Source: Flavobacteriaceae bacterium UJ101 (GTDB lineage: Bacteria > Bacteroidota > Bacteroidia > Flavobacteriales > UJ101). From it: a stretch of 64,000 nucleotides of DNA. This document shows positions 31,732 to 39,648 of the stretch, piece by piece; positions within the stretch are counted from its first letter, which is position 1; the number at the start of each line of letters is the position of its first letter. The translations under genes and the position numbers were made by a program. The stretch is from positions 1,002,501-1,066,500 of the forward strand of contig CP016269.1 in NCBI GenBank assembly GCA_001880285.1, in the 5' to 3' direction. The notes beneath the pieces are model-generated. The model saw nothing but the letters and a program-made list of their open reading frames with translations. It had not been told where the DNA came from and did not search any database.

Positions 31732-32043
31732 TTATACTAAAATAGGATCATTTGAAATTTCAAATACAGATGTATCAATAACTTGTTGTAAAATACAATT
31801 CCATGTCGAATTCGTATAAACCTCAATGCAGTCAGTTGTTTTATTATAAATTAACCATTCTTTCCCAGAAGTATAAATATCAACTCTTTCAATTACAGTT
31901 AAGCTGGACATTAAAAATCTTTGACTTGTAGAAGCTGAATCTAATATTGTAGATGTATGTAGAGTGTTTGCTCCAATCTCTACTTGAGAGAACATAGCTA
32001 GAGGGAATATGAATAAAATCCATGTAGAATAAAAGTATTTCAT
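31732..32043 (-). CDS. Small secreted protein, head-module only
   Basis: This 103-residue protein has a signal peptide ending AMFSQ. The mature part (QVEIGANTLHTSTILDSAS, RFLMSSLT, EWLIYNKTTDCIEVYTNSTW) follows the pattern of the N-terminal head found on many flavobacterial surface proteins: VGIGT..P...LD..S...G.L.P.M...R. It stops right after the W(N) motif, where others continue into long repeats or a C1q-like domain (compare 54141-54872). Function is unknown; it may be a truncated relative or a natural short form. Confidence 0.6.
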   Translation of the reverse strand: MKYFYSTWILFIFPLAMFSQVEIGANTLHTSTILDSASTSQRFLMSSLTVIERVDIYTSGKEWLIYNKTTDCIEVYTNSTWNCILQQVIDTSVFEISNDPILV

Positions 32044-32152
32044 AAATATTAAGCTATTAAAATTTATATAAAAATACCTATTCTCGTTATTTTTTACTTT
32101 TTAATATCGATAACCCCTTTTAATTTCTCGTTCAATTTTTTGTGTTTGGCGG

Positions 32153-32641
32153 TTACAATCCTATTCCTACTCCTACATAAGGACGAAATCCTGAACTATA
32201 TAATGAATCATCATTATGTAAGACATCATACATTGCACCTGCATACATGGTTACACCTCCTAGATTTGTTCTATAGCCACCTCCTAACCATAATTCATCT
32301 ACTGTACGGTCATCTTCTCGAGTTCCTCCTCCTATAAGATCAATATCTGTATTTACTTGATTTATTTTATAAGATCCGTATCCAAAAAAGTTACCAAAAT
32401 AGGGTCTAGCAAAAACACCACCTCCATAAGCATTTTGCTTAAAATTGTCATCTTTATTATATGTATAATTTGCTTCAACACCTACATCTACATTAGGTAA
32501 AATTCGGTAAGCAACATTTGGAGCTATTTCAATAGTAGTTTGATCCCCAAAACCTAATCCTAATCCTCCACCTATTTGCACTTTACTTTGTGAAAACATA
32601 AAAGTTCCCATTAAAAAGAATAATCCAACAATTTTTTTCAT
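32153..32641 (-). CDS. Small outer-membrane beta-barrel protein
   Basis: This 162-residue protein has a signal peptide (KKIVGLFFLMGTFMFSQS). The glycine- and aromatic-rich mature part has alternating strands, for example VQIGGGLGLGFGDQTTIEIAP, YRILPNVDVGVEANYTYN, and a final PYVGVGIGL strand. This predicts an eight-stranded barrel of the OmpA/OmpW-like size class. The role is unknown. TATTTTTG at 32664-32657 (minus) is a possible -7 element just before the ATG. Confidence 0.7.
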   Translation of the reverse strand: MKKIVGLFFLMGTFMFSQSKVQIGGGLGLGFGDQTTIEIAPNVAYRILPNVDVGVEANYTYNKDDNFKQNAYGGGVFARPYFGNFFGYGSYKINQVNTDIDLIGGGTREDDRTVDELWLGGGYRTNLGGVTMYAGAMYDVLHNDDSLYSSGFRPYVGVGIGL

Positions 32642-32700
32642 AAATTATATTTTTAACAAAAATACTAATTATATTTTGAGGAAAAGTTTATAAATAAAAA

Positions 32701-32723
32701 AATCCCGAAACAAGTTCGGGATT
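32701..32723 (-). terminator. Terminator of tRNA-Lys
   Basis: AATCCCGAA / TTCGGGATT form a nine-base stem with a five-base loop directly after the tRNA on the minus strand, followed by a run of T. Confidence 0.8.
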
Positions 32724-32724
32724 G

Positions 32725-32797
32725 TGACCTGGCTGGGGCTCGAACCCAGGACCCTCTCCTTAAAAGGGAGATGCTCTACCAACTGAGCTACCAGGTC
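32725..32797 (-). tRNA. trnK: tRNA-Lys (anticodon UUU)
   Basis: This is a 73-base cloverleaf on the minus strand. The acceptor stem is GACCTGG/CCAGGTC with discriminator A. The D arm is GCTCAGTTGGTAGAGC. The anticodon arm TCTCC-CTTTTAA-GGAGA has anticodon TTT, and the T arm carries GGTTCGAGCCCC. The 3' CCA is not encoded. A consensus promoter lies upstream and a hairpin terminator directly downstream, so it is a single-gene unit. Confidence 0.97.
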
Positions 32798-32816
32798 TCC
32801 TGCATAATTGCGATTG

Positions 32817-32847
32817 CAAATATAATAGGTATTTTCGTTTCTACAAA
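32817..32847 (-). promoter_or_regulatory. tRNA-Lys promoter
   Basis: On the minus strand TTTG (32847-32844) and TATATTTG (32824-32817) are separated by exactly 19 bases, the full Bacteroidota consensus. Transcription should start about 16 bases before the tRNA. Confidence 0.8.
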
Positions 32848-32870
32848 CGTTTTTTTGATTTTTTATTCGT

Positions 32871-32878
32871 TATTTTTG
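32871..32878 (+). promoter_or_regulatory. -7 element for aroK
   Basis: TATTTTTG lies 18 bases before the aroK ATG at 32897 in the divergent gap shared with tRNA-Lys. The -33 position is weak. Confidence 0.45.
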
Positions 32879-32896
32879 TTCTATATACAAAAAACA

Positions 32897-33424
32897 ATGA
32901 TTATCACATTAATAGGCTATATGGGAAGTGGGAAAAGTTTTATCGGAAACCTACTTTCAAACCAGTTATCACTCCCATTTTATGATTTAGATACATTAAT
33001 TGAAAAAAAAGAAGGGAAAACTATTTCTACTCTATTTAAAGAAAAGGGTGAAATTTATTTTAGAAAAACAGAACATATAGTTTTATTGGAAACTTTAAAA
33101 CAAAAAGATAATTGTATTTTGTCTCTTGGAGGGGGTACACCTTGTTTTTATGATAATATGGATTGGGTCAATCAAAATAGTATTTCCATCTATCTTCAAA
33201 ATTCTATACCAACTCTTTCCAATCGACTAGTAAAAGAAAAAGAGCAGCGCCCTATCATCTCACATTTACAAAATGAGCAATTACCTGAATTCATTGCAAA
33301 ACATCTTTTTGAGCGTAGACCTTTTTATGATAAAGCAATTCATACTGTTAATACGGATAAACAAAATATAGAAGAAACGTTAAATATCATTCAAGAAAAA
33401 ATCGGATTATCAAAATTACCTTGA
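32897..33424 (+). CDS. aroK: Shikimate kinase
   Basis: This enzyme phosphorylates shikimate with ATP in the aromatic amino-acid pathway. It has 175 residues. The P-loop is GYMGSGKS (residues 7-14), the shikimate-binding DLDTLIEKKEGKTIS follows, then GEIYFRKTE, LGGGTPC and the lid region EKEQRPIIS with FERRPFYDKA. An in-frame upstream start would run back through tRNA-Lys and is rejected in favour of the ATG at 32897. A weak hairpin without a T run overlaps its stop codon (33416-33452). Confidence 0.94.
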   Translation: MIITLIGYMGSGKSFIGNLLSNQLSLPFYDLDTLIEKKEGKTISTLFKEKGEIYFRKTEHIVLLETLKQKDNCILSLGGGTPCFYDNMDWVNQNSISIYLQNSIPTLSNRLVKEKEQRPIISHLQNEQLPEFIAKHLFERRPFYDKAIHTVNTDKQNIEETLNIIQEKIGLSKLP

Positions 33425-33463
33425 CAAAGTTTTTGAACCTTTATCAAGGTAATTATGTTAAAT

Positions 33464-34648
33464 TTATTTACTTGCAAATTTTTTCACTTCTACTTCGGAA
33501 ACTTCTTCTCCACTTAGTATAATCAGACGCTCTATAACATTTCGTAATTCACGAATATTTCCTGTCCAATCGTAATCTTGTAACTCTTTAATCGCTTCCT
33601 TTGTAAAAGATTTAACCACAGTTCCTTGTTCTTCTGCCACCTTTTGTGCAAAATGATCTACTAACATAGGTATATCTTCTTTTCTATCATTTAAAGAAGG
33701 AACTTTTATTACAATAACCGCTAAACGATGGTATAAATCTTCTCGAAATTTTCCTTCTTCGATTTCTTTACGTAAATCCTTATTGGTTGCCGCAATTACA
33801 CGAACATCAACTGAAATTTCTTTATCACCACCAACTCTCGAAATTTTACCTTCTTGTAGAGCCCGAAGTACTTTTGCTTGAGCAGAAAGACTCATATCAC
33901 CAATTTCATCTAAAAAGATAGTTCCTTTATTGGCCTGCTCAAATTTTCCACTTTTTTGTTTATGTGCCCCTGTAAAAGAACCTTTTTCATGCCCAAAAAG
34001 CTCACTTTCAATCAATTCAGATGGAATCGCAGCACAATTAACTTCTACTAAAGGTGATTTTGCTCGATCACTCTTTTCATGAATCCAGTGTGAAACTAAT
34101 TCTTTTCCTGTTCCATTTGGCCCGGTAACTAAAACTCTTGCATCAGTTGGAGCTACTTTTTCAATCATCTCTTTAATATCAGAAATAGCAGTAGAAGTTC
34201 CTATCATTTCATATTTTTTTGAAACTTTCTTCTTCAAACGCTTATTTTCTTGAGTCAGCGTTTTATTTTCTACAACTAAATTTTTTCTATCTAAAGCGTT
34301 TCGAACTGTATTTAATAATCTATTTAAATCAGGTGGTTTTGATATATAATCAAACGCTCCTAATTTTATGGTTCCTACTGCAGTATCAATATCACCATGC
34401 CCAGAAATCATTATAAAAGGGGTTTCTGGTTTTATTTTCATTGTTGCTTCTAATACTTCTACTCCATCAAACTTGGGCATTTTAATATCAGAAATAACAA
34501 GATCATAATTATGATCTTTTATTTTTTCAAGTCCTTCTAATCCATCGTTTGCTTCATCTATTTCATATTCTTTATTTTCTTCAGAAAGAATATTTCGAAG
34601 GACATTTCGAATGGCTTGTTCATCTTCAATGATTAAAATTTTTGGCAT
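33464..34648 (-). CDS. NtrC-type sigma-54 response regulator without a DNA-binding domain
   Basis: This 394-residue protein has a receiver domain at residues 1-120 with phospho-acceptor Asp54 (VISDIKMP). An AAA+ domain follows: Walker A GPNGTGKE, the sigma-54-contacting GSFTGAHKQKSGKFEQA, Walker B GTIFLDEIGD, and the arginine-finger region FREDLYHRLAVI. The protein ends just after the AAA+ lid (WTGNIRELRNVIERLIIL, then about 15 residues) with no Fis-type helix-turn-helix. It may act from solution or through a partner. No histidine kinase is adjacent. It is the last gene of a run with NatAB-like, MscS and barrel genes. Confidence 0.88.
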   Translation of the reverse strand: MPKILIIEDEQAIRNVLRNILSEENKEYEIDEANDGLEGLEKIKDHNYDLVISDIKMPKFDGVEVLEATMKIKPETPFIMISGHGDIDTAVGTIKLGAFDYISKPPDLNRLLNTVRNALDRKNLVVENKTLTQENKRLKKKVSKKYEMIGTSTAISDIKEMIEKVAPTDARVLVTGPNGTGKELVSHWIHEKSDRAKSPLVEVNCAAIPSELIESELFGHEKGSFTGAHKQKSGKFEQANKGTIFLDEIGDMSLSAQAKVLRALQEGKISRVGGDKEISVDVRVIAATNKDLRKEIEEGKFREDLYHRLAVIVIKVPSLNDRKEDIPMLVDHFAQKVAEEQGTVVKSFTKEAIKELQDYDWTGNIRELRNVIERLIILSGEEVSEVEVKKFASK

Positions 34649-34665
34649 TATATTAGTTTGTTTTG

Positions 34666-35538
34666 TTAGAAATTAAACCCTAAACCAACTCCAAAGTTAA
34701 GATTATTTTCCATATTGAACTCATAAGCCGTTTCATTATTTGAATCTTGAAGTTCAAAATTTCGATTTACAGTATAACCTCCATTCACTCTCAATTCAAA
34801 TTTCTTAATTTGATAACGGTATTCAATTCCTGTAATAATATCGCGATAACTAACACGTTCTGCTTCTATATTTGATTGACTATTTGGATTCGGTATATTC
34901 TCACTTATATTACCATTATAACCCTGTAATTCAGCATACCCAACCAATTTCGATTTTAGACTCAATGTTCTTGTAACACTAGTTCTTGGGAATCCTAACC
35001 CCATTTCCCATTTTTCATTAAACCGTTTCCAATAACTTACAACAGGTATTGGTGCTGGATAACCTAGTGTATTAGAGTATGCTAATCCAAATGATAATCG
35101 TGAATCCTTAGATCGAGTATAATTTAATATACCAAAAGCATTTAAATAAAAATCATCTCCTTTTATTCCATCTGTAAAATTAGAGTTAAGTTGTGGATTT
35201 AATCGCCCGATTAGACTCCATTTCGCACTTAATTTTCTAAAATAATTTATGTTTAATCCAATATTATGAAGATTTTCAATTTTTTCAAGCACTTCATTAT
35301 CAGCTTTAAAATTCACATGAGCATAGTCATAATCTATTCCTATACTGATAACGCCTTTCTTTCCTTTTTTTAAAGGAAATTTGAAAATATTTTTACTAAT
35401 TCCAGCAGTATAAAATGAGGCATCACTATTGTTATCACCTACCATTCTACCTCGAATATTTAGATCATACTGGTTCCCAAATTGCGCAAAAATTACCGCA
35501 CTCATAAAGAGTGTACTTATCAAAAAAAATGTTCTCAT
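34666..35538 (-). CDS. DUF6268-like outer-membrane beta-barrel protein
   Basis: This 290-residue protein has a signal peptide (RTFFLISTLFMSAVIFAQ). The mature part is rich in alternating strands such as GVISIGIDYDYAHVNF, SRLSFGLAYSNTLGYPAPIP and the terminal NLNFGVGLGFNF, whose last residue is the aromatic expected of a BAM substrate. The pattern resembles DUF6268 barrels (tentative name). The role is unknown. It lies 17 bases before the sigma-54-type regulator and 42 after mscS on the same strand. Confidence 0.65.
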   Translation of the reverse strand: MRTFFLISTLFMSAVIFAQFGNQYDLNIRGRMVGDNNSDASFYTAGISKNIFKFPLKKGKKGVISIGIDYDYAHVNFKADNEVLEKIENLHNIGLNINYFRKLSAKWSLIGRLNPQLNSNFTDGIKGDDFYLNAFGILNYTRSKDSRLSFGLAYSNTLGYPAPIPVVSYWKRFNEKWEMGLGFPRTSVTRTLSLKSKLVGYAELQGYNGNISENIPNPNSQSNIEAERVSYRDIITGIEYRYQIKKFELRVNGGYTVNRNFELQDSNNETAYEFNMENNLNFGVGLGFNF

Positions 35539-35580
35539 CCTATATAATTTAAAGGTAAAATTAAGAGTCTTTGTATCTAT

Positions 35581-36438
35581 TTAGAAATTTATTCGATGAT
35601 CTGAATCAGAAGCCGATGGTGAAATAATATGCAAATCTCTTTGAGGAAAAGGAATTGACACATTATGAGCTCTAAATTCCTTATCAATCATAAAACGTAA
35701 ATCACTTTTTATTTTAGGAGATTGTAATGGTTGATCTGTATAAAAGTATAATTGAAAATTTAATGAGTTATCACCAAATTCACTAAAAATAATCACAGGA
35801 TCGGGTCTATTTTCTACATGAGGGTGCTCCATTGCAACTTTTTTTAATAAATCAGCTACTAACTTTGTATCAGAACCATATGCTACCCCCACAGATAAAT
35901 GAAATCGTGTAATATCTGAATTTTGTGTCCAATTATATAGATATTCAGACAAAAACTTATGATTTGGGATAATAACAACACGATCATCACGTGTAATCAT
36001 TACAGTCGTTCTAAAATTAATTTGTTCTACTCTTCCAACTTGATCTTCTATTTGAATAATATCACCTGCTGCTAAAGTCTCATCAAATAATATCATAATT
36101 CCAGAAATAAAATCCATAAAGAATTGTTGCATCCCCATCCCTAATCCTACAAATAAGGCTGCTGAACCTGCCAAAAGCATATCGATATTAATTCCGAAAC
36201 TTCTTAAGATTGCTAAGATAACAACAACATATACTATATATTTAACGATCTTATATAAAGTCTTAAATTTAGCATAATTTTCAGGAGCTAAACTACCAAA
36301 CTTTTTTTCCATAAAGGATTTTAACCCTTTAAAAAACAGCACGGTTACTCCCATTGTTAAACAAGCCATTATAATTTTCCAAACCGTAATTTTTGTTTCC
36401 CCATTAACAAGGATCACGTGTCCTAAAAAATCTTCCAT
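35581..36438 (-). CDS. MscS-family mechanosensitive ion channel
   Basis: This 285-residue inner-membrane channel relieves turgor on osmotic downshock. It has about three N-terminal helices. The pore helix is GSAALFVGLGMGMQQFFMDFISG, followed by the beta domain signature GDIIQIEDQVGRVEQINFRTT with IPNHKFLSEYLYNWT. An alpha-beta C-terminal domain ends the protein. The size matches E. coli MscS (286). It lies 21 bases after the ABC permease gene in the same unit. Confidence 0.9.
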   Translation of the reverse strand: MEDFLGHVILVNGETKITVWKIIMACLTMGVTVLFFKGLKSFMEKKFGSLAPENYAKFKTLYKIVKYIVYVVVILAILRSFGINIDMLLAGSAALFVGLGMGMQQFFMDFISGIMILFDETLAAGDIIQIEDQVGRVEQINFRTTVMITRDDRVVIIPNHKFLSEYLYNWTQNSDITRFHLSVGVAYGSDTKLVADLLKKVAMEHPHVENRPDPVIIFSEFGDNSLNFQLYFYTDQPLQSPKIKSDLRFMIDKEFRAHNVSIPFPQRDLHIISPSASDSDHRINF

Positions 36439-36459
36439 ATTTCTGTGTTAAAATGTTAT

Positions 36460-37761
36460 TTAATATTTAAGCCATTTATAAATTTCTTTAAAGGAAGCTT
36501 TTTTCCCATACATTAATATTCCTGTTCTATAGATTTTTGCTGCAATATAAATCATTCCAACCGTCGCTCCAACTAATAATACAATAGCTAAAATCCATTG
36601 CCAAACAGGAACTTCATATGGACTTCGAATAACCATTGCAACAGGTGATGTCATAGGAAATATTGACAAAGCTGCTAAAATATTCCCTTCAGGATTCGTC
36701 ATTAACGAAGTAAAACTTCCATATCCTCCAATCATTAAAGGTGCTATTGCTAAAAATGTAAATTGCTGGGTTTCAGTTTCATTATCTACTGCAGAACCAA
36801 TTGCCGCAAAAAAAGAACTGAAAAACAAATAACCTAATGTGAAAAATAGTAAAAAAGTTGCAATAATAAAAGGGTAATTTAAATTAAACAATACTTCTAT
36901 TGTTTGATTCAAGTTATCAGGGTTTGGTATTTTGTCCATCCCTTGTTGGAAAGTTTGAATGGATTCTATATCATTCATTGTAAATGTTTGATAGATTGTC
37001 ATCAAAAATAAAGTCAATGCAATCCATATAACAAACTGAGTTAAAGCAACTAGTGCTGTACCCACTATTTTTCCAATCATTAGCTGCATAGGCTTCACTG
37101 AGGATATAATAACCTCTACTACACGACTATTTTTTTCTTCAATTACACTTCTCATTACACGTACACCATAGATCATAATAAACATAAACACAATATAAGC
37201 CAATCCTGATGCTAAACTTAATTTGATTAACGATGCGTCTCCTCTTTGATTACTTGATAAACTCAACACGTTAAAATCTACTTTCGATTTCGATTGTGCT
37301 AAATGATCTGGTGAAATCCCTAGAACCTCTAATCGTTTTTCTTCTAAAACATCACGAAAGGTTTTTGTTAGGTACTCTTTTGTATGAATATCTACATCAT
37401 TTTTAACGATCAAACTAATTTCATGATCTAAGTTAGAGAACAAACTGTCCTTCGCATATGGAATTTCGATTAGTAGATTAATTGTTTCGGTATTAAAAAC
37501 AGAATCTTTTAAATTCATCGATTCTTTTGGGTTAAAGAAATGAAAAGAAAGATCTTGCGTATTTTTTAATTTATTTTGAAAAAGTCCACTCTCATCAATA
37601 ACTGCTATTTTCTTTTCAGTATTATTGGCCTGTCCAATGTAGACTACAACAGCTAAAAAAAGAACCATTAAAAACGGAGCTAACAATGTCATAATCAAAA
37701 AAGATTTCTTTTTTACATTGACTAAATACTCTCGCTTTATTATTAAAAATACTTTATCCAT
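36460..37761 (-). CDS. ABC-2 type permease (NatB-like)
   Basis: This 433-residue membrane component starts IIKREYLVNVKKKSFLIMTL, the common opening of NatB/ABC-2 permeases. A first TM segment is followed by a large periplasmic domain (about residues 45-180). Five or six helices follow, with YGVRVMRSVIEEKNSRVVEVIISSVKP, the cytoplasmic coupling segment of the family. It starts inside the ATPase gene (eight-base overlap). Na+ export is the role of the namesake; the substrate here is not known. Confidence 0.86.
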   Translation of the reverse strand: MDKVFLIIKREYLVNVKKKSFLIMTLLAPFLMVLFLAVVVYIGQANNTEKKIAVIDESGLFQNKLKNTQDLSFHFFNPKESMNLKDSVFNTETINLLIEIPYAKDSLFSNLDHEISLIVKNDVDIHTKEYLTKTFRDVLEEKRLEVLGISPDHLAQSKSKVDFNVLSLSSNQRGDASLIKLSLASGLAYIVFMFIMIYGVRVMRSVIEEKNSRVVEVIISSVKPMQLMIGKIVGTALVALTQFVIWIALTLFLMTIYQTFTMNDIESIQTFQQGMDKIPNPDNLNQTIEVLFNLNYPFIIATFLLFFTLGYLFFSSFFAAIGSAVDNETETQQFTFLAIAPLMIGGYGSFTSLMTNPEGNILAALSIFPMTSPVAMVIRSPYEVPVWQWILAIVLLVGATVGMIYIAAKIYRTGILMYGKKASFKEIYKWLKY

Positions 37762-38677
37762 TTTTAGCCTTATTTACTGCATTAATAAAAACTTCATTCA
37801 TTGTTGGCAATATCTCTGCATAAGTTGAAATAGTTCCTATTTGAGACGCTTCTGACAATAAATTGGTTGTCGTTTTCTGTTTCACTTTTAATGATAACTC
37901 CAATCCTTCTTCCTTTGCCTCTAATATTTCTACATGATTTCTAAACTTTTCAAATTTAGATCGATCAAAATCTTTAAATATGATTTGGTATTCGTTATTT
38001 TTAAATCTATTTTTAATTTCTTTTACTTTTCCTTCTAAAATGATTTCTCCATGATTCATTAATGCTATCTTATCACACATTTCTTCAACAGATTCCATAC
38101 GATGCGTTGAAAAAATGACCGAAGTCCCTTGTTCTTTCAAATATAAAATTTCATTCTTTATAACTTCTGCATTTACAGGATCAAAGCCACTAAAAGGTTC
38201 ATCAAAAATTAACAATTTTGGTTGATGTAAAACGGTCGTCACAAATTGAACTTTTTGTGCCATTCCTTTTGATAATTCAGACAGTTTTTTGTCCCACCAT
38301 GATGAAATTTCCAAACGGTCAAACCAAAAATCCAATCTTTTTTTAGCTTCCTTTTTTGAAAGGCCTTTTAATTGAGCAAAATATAATGCTTGCTCTCCTA
38401 CCTTCATATTTTTATACAAACCTCTCTCTTCAGGTAAATAACCAATCTCTGCTATATGCCCGGGTTTTAAAATAGTCCCATCAAAAAACACTTTGCCAGT
38501 ATCAGGCATTGTAATTTGATTGATGATTCGTATAAAGGTTGTTTTTCCTGCTCCATTAGGGCCTAAAAGTCCAAAAATTTCACCTTTAGGAATATCTAAA
38601 CTTAGATATTTTAAAGCTCTATAATTACCATATGTTTTGGATATCTTCTGTGTGGATACTATATATTCTTGACTCAT
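37754..38677 (-). CDS. ABC transporter ATP-binding protein (NatA-like)
   Basis: This 307-residue ATPase is the partner of the NatB-like permease. It carries Walker A GPNGAGKTT, a Q-loop near IGYLPEERGLYKNMKV, signature LSKGMAQKVQ, Walker B LLIFDEPFSGFDPVN and switch His in STHRMES. A C-terminal domain of about 90 residues follows the ATPase core, as in NatA and drug-resistance relatives. It is the first gene of a five-gene run that also includes mscS, a barrel protein and a sigma-54-type regulator. The upstream 250-base gap shows no clear promoter for it. Confidence 0.9.
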   Translation of the reverse strand: MSQEYIVSTQKISKTYGNYRALKYLSLDIPKGEIFGLLGPNGAGKTTFIRIINQITMPDTGKVFFDGTILKPGHIAEIGYLPEERGLYKNMKVGEQALYFAQLKGLSKKEAKKRLDFWFDRLEISSWWDKKLSELSKGMAQKVQFVTTVLHQPKLLIFDEPFSGFDPVNAEVIKNEILYLKEQGTSVIFSTHRMESVEEMCDKIALMNHGEIILEGKVKEIKNRFKNNEYQIIFKDFDRSKFEKFRNHVEILEAKEEGLELSLKVKQKTTTNLLSEASQIGTISTYAEILPTMNEVFINAVNKAKNG

Positions 38678-38895
38678 CTTTTACCAAAATCTGTGCAAAT
38701 ATCATCAAAAAATATGAGTTTTAACTTAAATTTTATTTTAAGCCTTATTTATTAAAAGCATTTTCAGACCCAAAAGCAATAAAATCATCACTAAACCCTT
38801 TTAAAATATCTCTTAAATTTACTTAATTGAATAAGTAACTTAATCATCTTTTCAAGAAACTATTTATTTTAACAAAAAGCTATGTAGAAGTTTGC

Positions 38896-38903
38896 TATAT
38901 TTG
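38896..38903 (+). promoter_or_regulatory. -7 element for the LOG-family gene
   Basis: TATATTTG lies 23 bases before the ATG at 38927. The remaining part of the 249-base divergent gap (38678-38895) is AT-rich, with nothing else recognisable. Confidence 0.45.
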
Positions 38904-38926
38904 TTTTTCATCATTAATACAATACA

Positions 38927-39640
38927 ATGACACAGGACGAGAACGATAAAAGAATTCGAGAAAAATTTAGAGCTAAAGATTGGAACGAAATTAAATCAAA
39001 TGACTCATGGGCTTTATTTAAAATCATGGGAGAATTTGTTAATGGATTTGAAAAAATGGCAAAAATTGGACCTTGTGTTTCTATTTTCGGATCTGCTAGA
39101 ACGAAGCCTGACAATCCATATTACAAATATGCAGAAGAAATTGGACGCCTTTTAACCGAAAAAGGTTTTGGTATCATCACAGGAGGTGGTCCCGGAATCA
39201 TGGAAGCAGGAAATAAAGGAGCAAAAGAAGGGCAAGGAAAATCGGTTGGATTAGGAATTGAATTACCTTTTGAAGCTGGACTCAATCAATATGTTGATTT
39301 CGACAAGGGTATTGAATTTGATTATTTTTTCATTCGTAAGGTTATGTTTGTTAAATATTCCCAAGGATTTATCGTAATGCCTGGAGGATTGGGAACTATG
39401 GATGAACTTTTTGAAGCTTTAACTTTAATCCAAACACAAAAAATTGGACGTTTTCCTATCGTTCTTTTTGGATCGGCATTTTGGAATGGTCTAATTGACT
39501 GGCTAAAAGATACTTTGCTTAAAGAAGGAAATATTTCTGAAAAAGATTTTAATCTTTTTAGGATTGTAGACACTCCTGAAGAAGCCGTTTTTCATATCGA
39601 AAGTTTTTATAATAAATATGCTATTAAAGAAAATTTCTAA
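38927..39640 (+). CDS. LOG-family protein (TIGR00730; nucleoside 5'-monophosphate phosphoribohydrolase-like)
   Basis: This 237-residue Rossmann-fold protein has both LOG signatures: GGGPGIMEAGNKGA (about residue 85) and PGGLGTMDELFEALTLIQT (about residue 150). VSIFGSARTKPDN lies near the N-terminus. Family members hydrolyse cytokinin riboside or other nucleoside monophosphates to base and ribose phosphate. The long N-terminal extension before the Rossmann strand is usual for the longer bacterial branch. The M1-like barrel gene follows after eight bases. Confidence 0.9.
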   Translation: MTQDENDKRIREKFRAKDWNEIKSNDSWALFKIMGEFVNGFEKMAKIGPCVSIFGSARTKPDNPYYKYAEEIGRLLTEKGFGIITGGGPGIMEAGNKGAKEGQGKSVGLGIELPFEAGLNQYVDFDKGIEFDYFFIRKVMFVKYSQGFIVMPGGLGTMDELFEALTLIQTQKIGRFPIVLFGSAFWNGLIDWLKDTLLKEGNISEKDFNLFRIVDTPEEAVFHIESFYNKYAIKENF

Positions 39641-39648
39641 TTTTATAG

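Noticed and set aside
32771-32896. Longer N-terminus for shikimate kinase
   Set aside because: It would overlap tRNA-Lys and its promoter. The kinase family starts at the MIITLIGYMGSGKS segment, and a -7 element precedes that ATG.
33416-33452. Hairpin at the aroK stop as a terminator
   Set aside because: The stem TTACCTTGACAAAG/CTTTATCAAGGTAA has a mismatch and no T run follows on either strand. It is mentioned in the aroK entry only.
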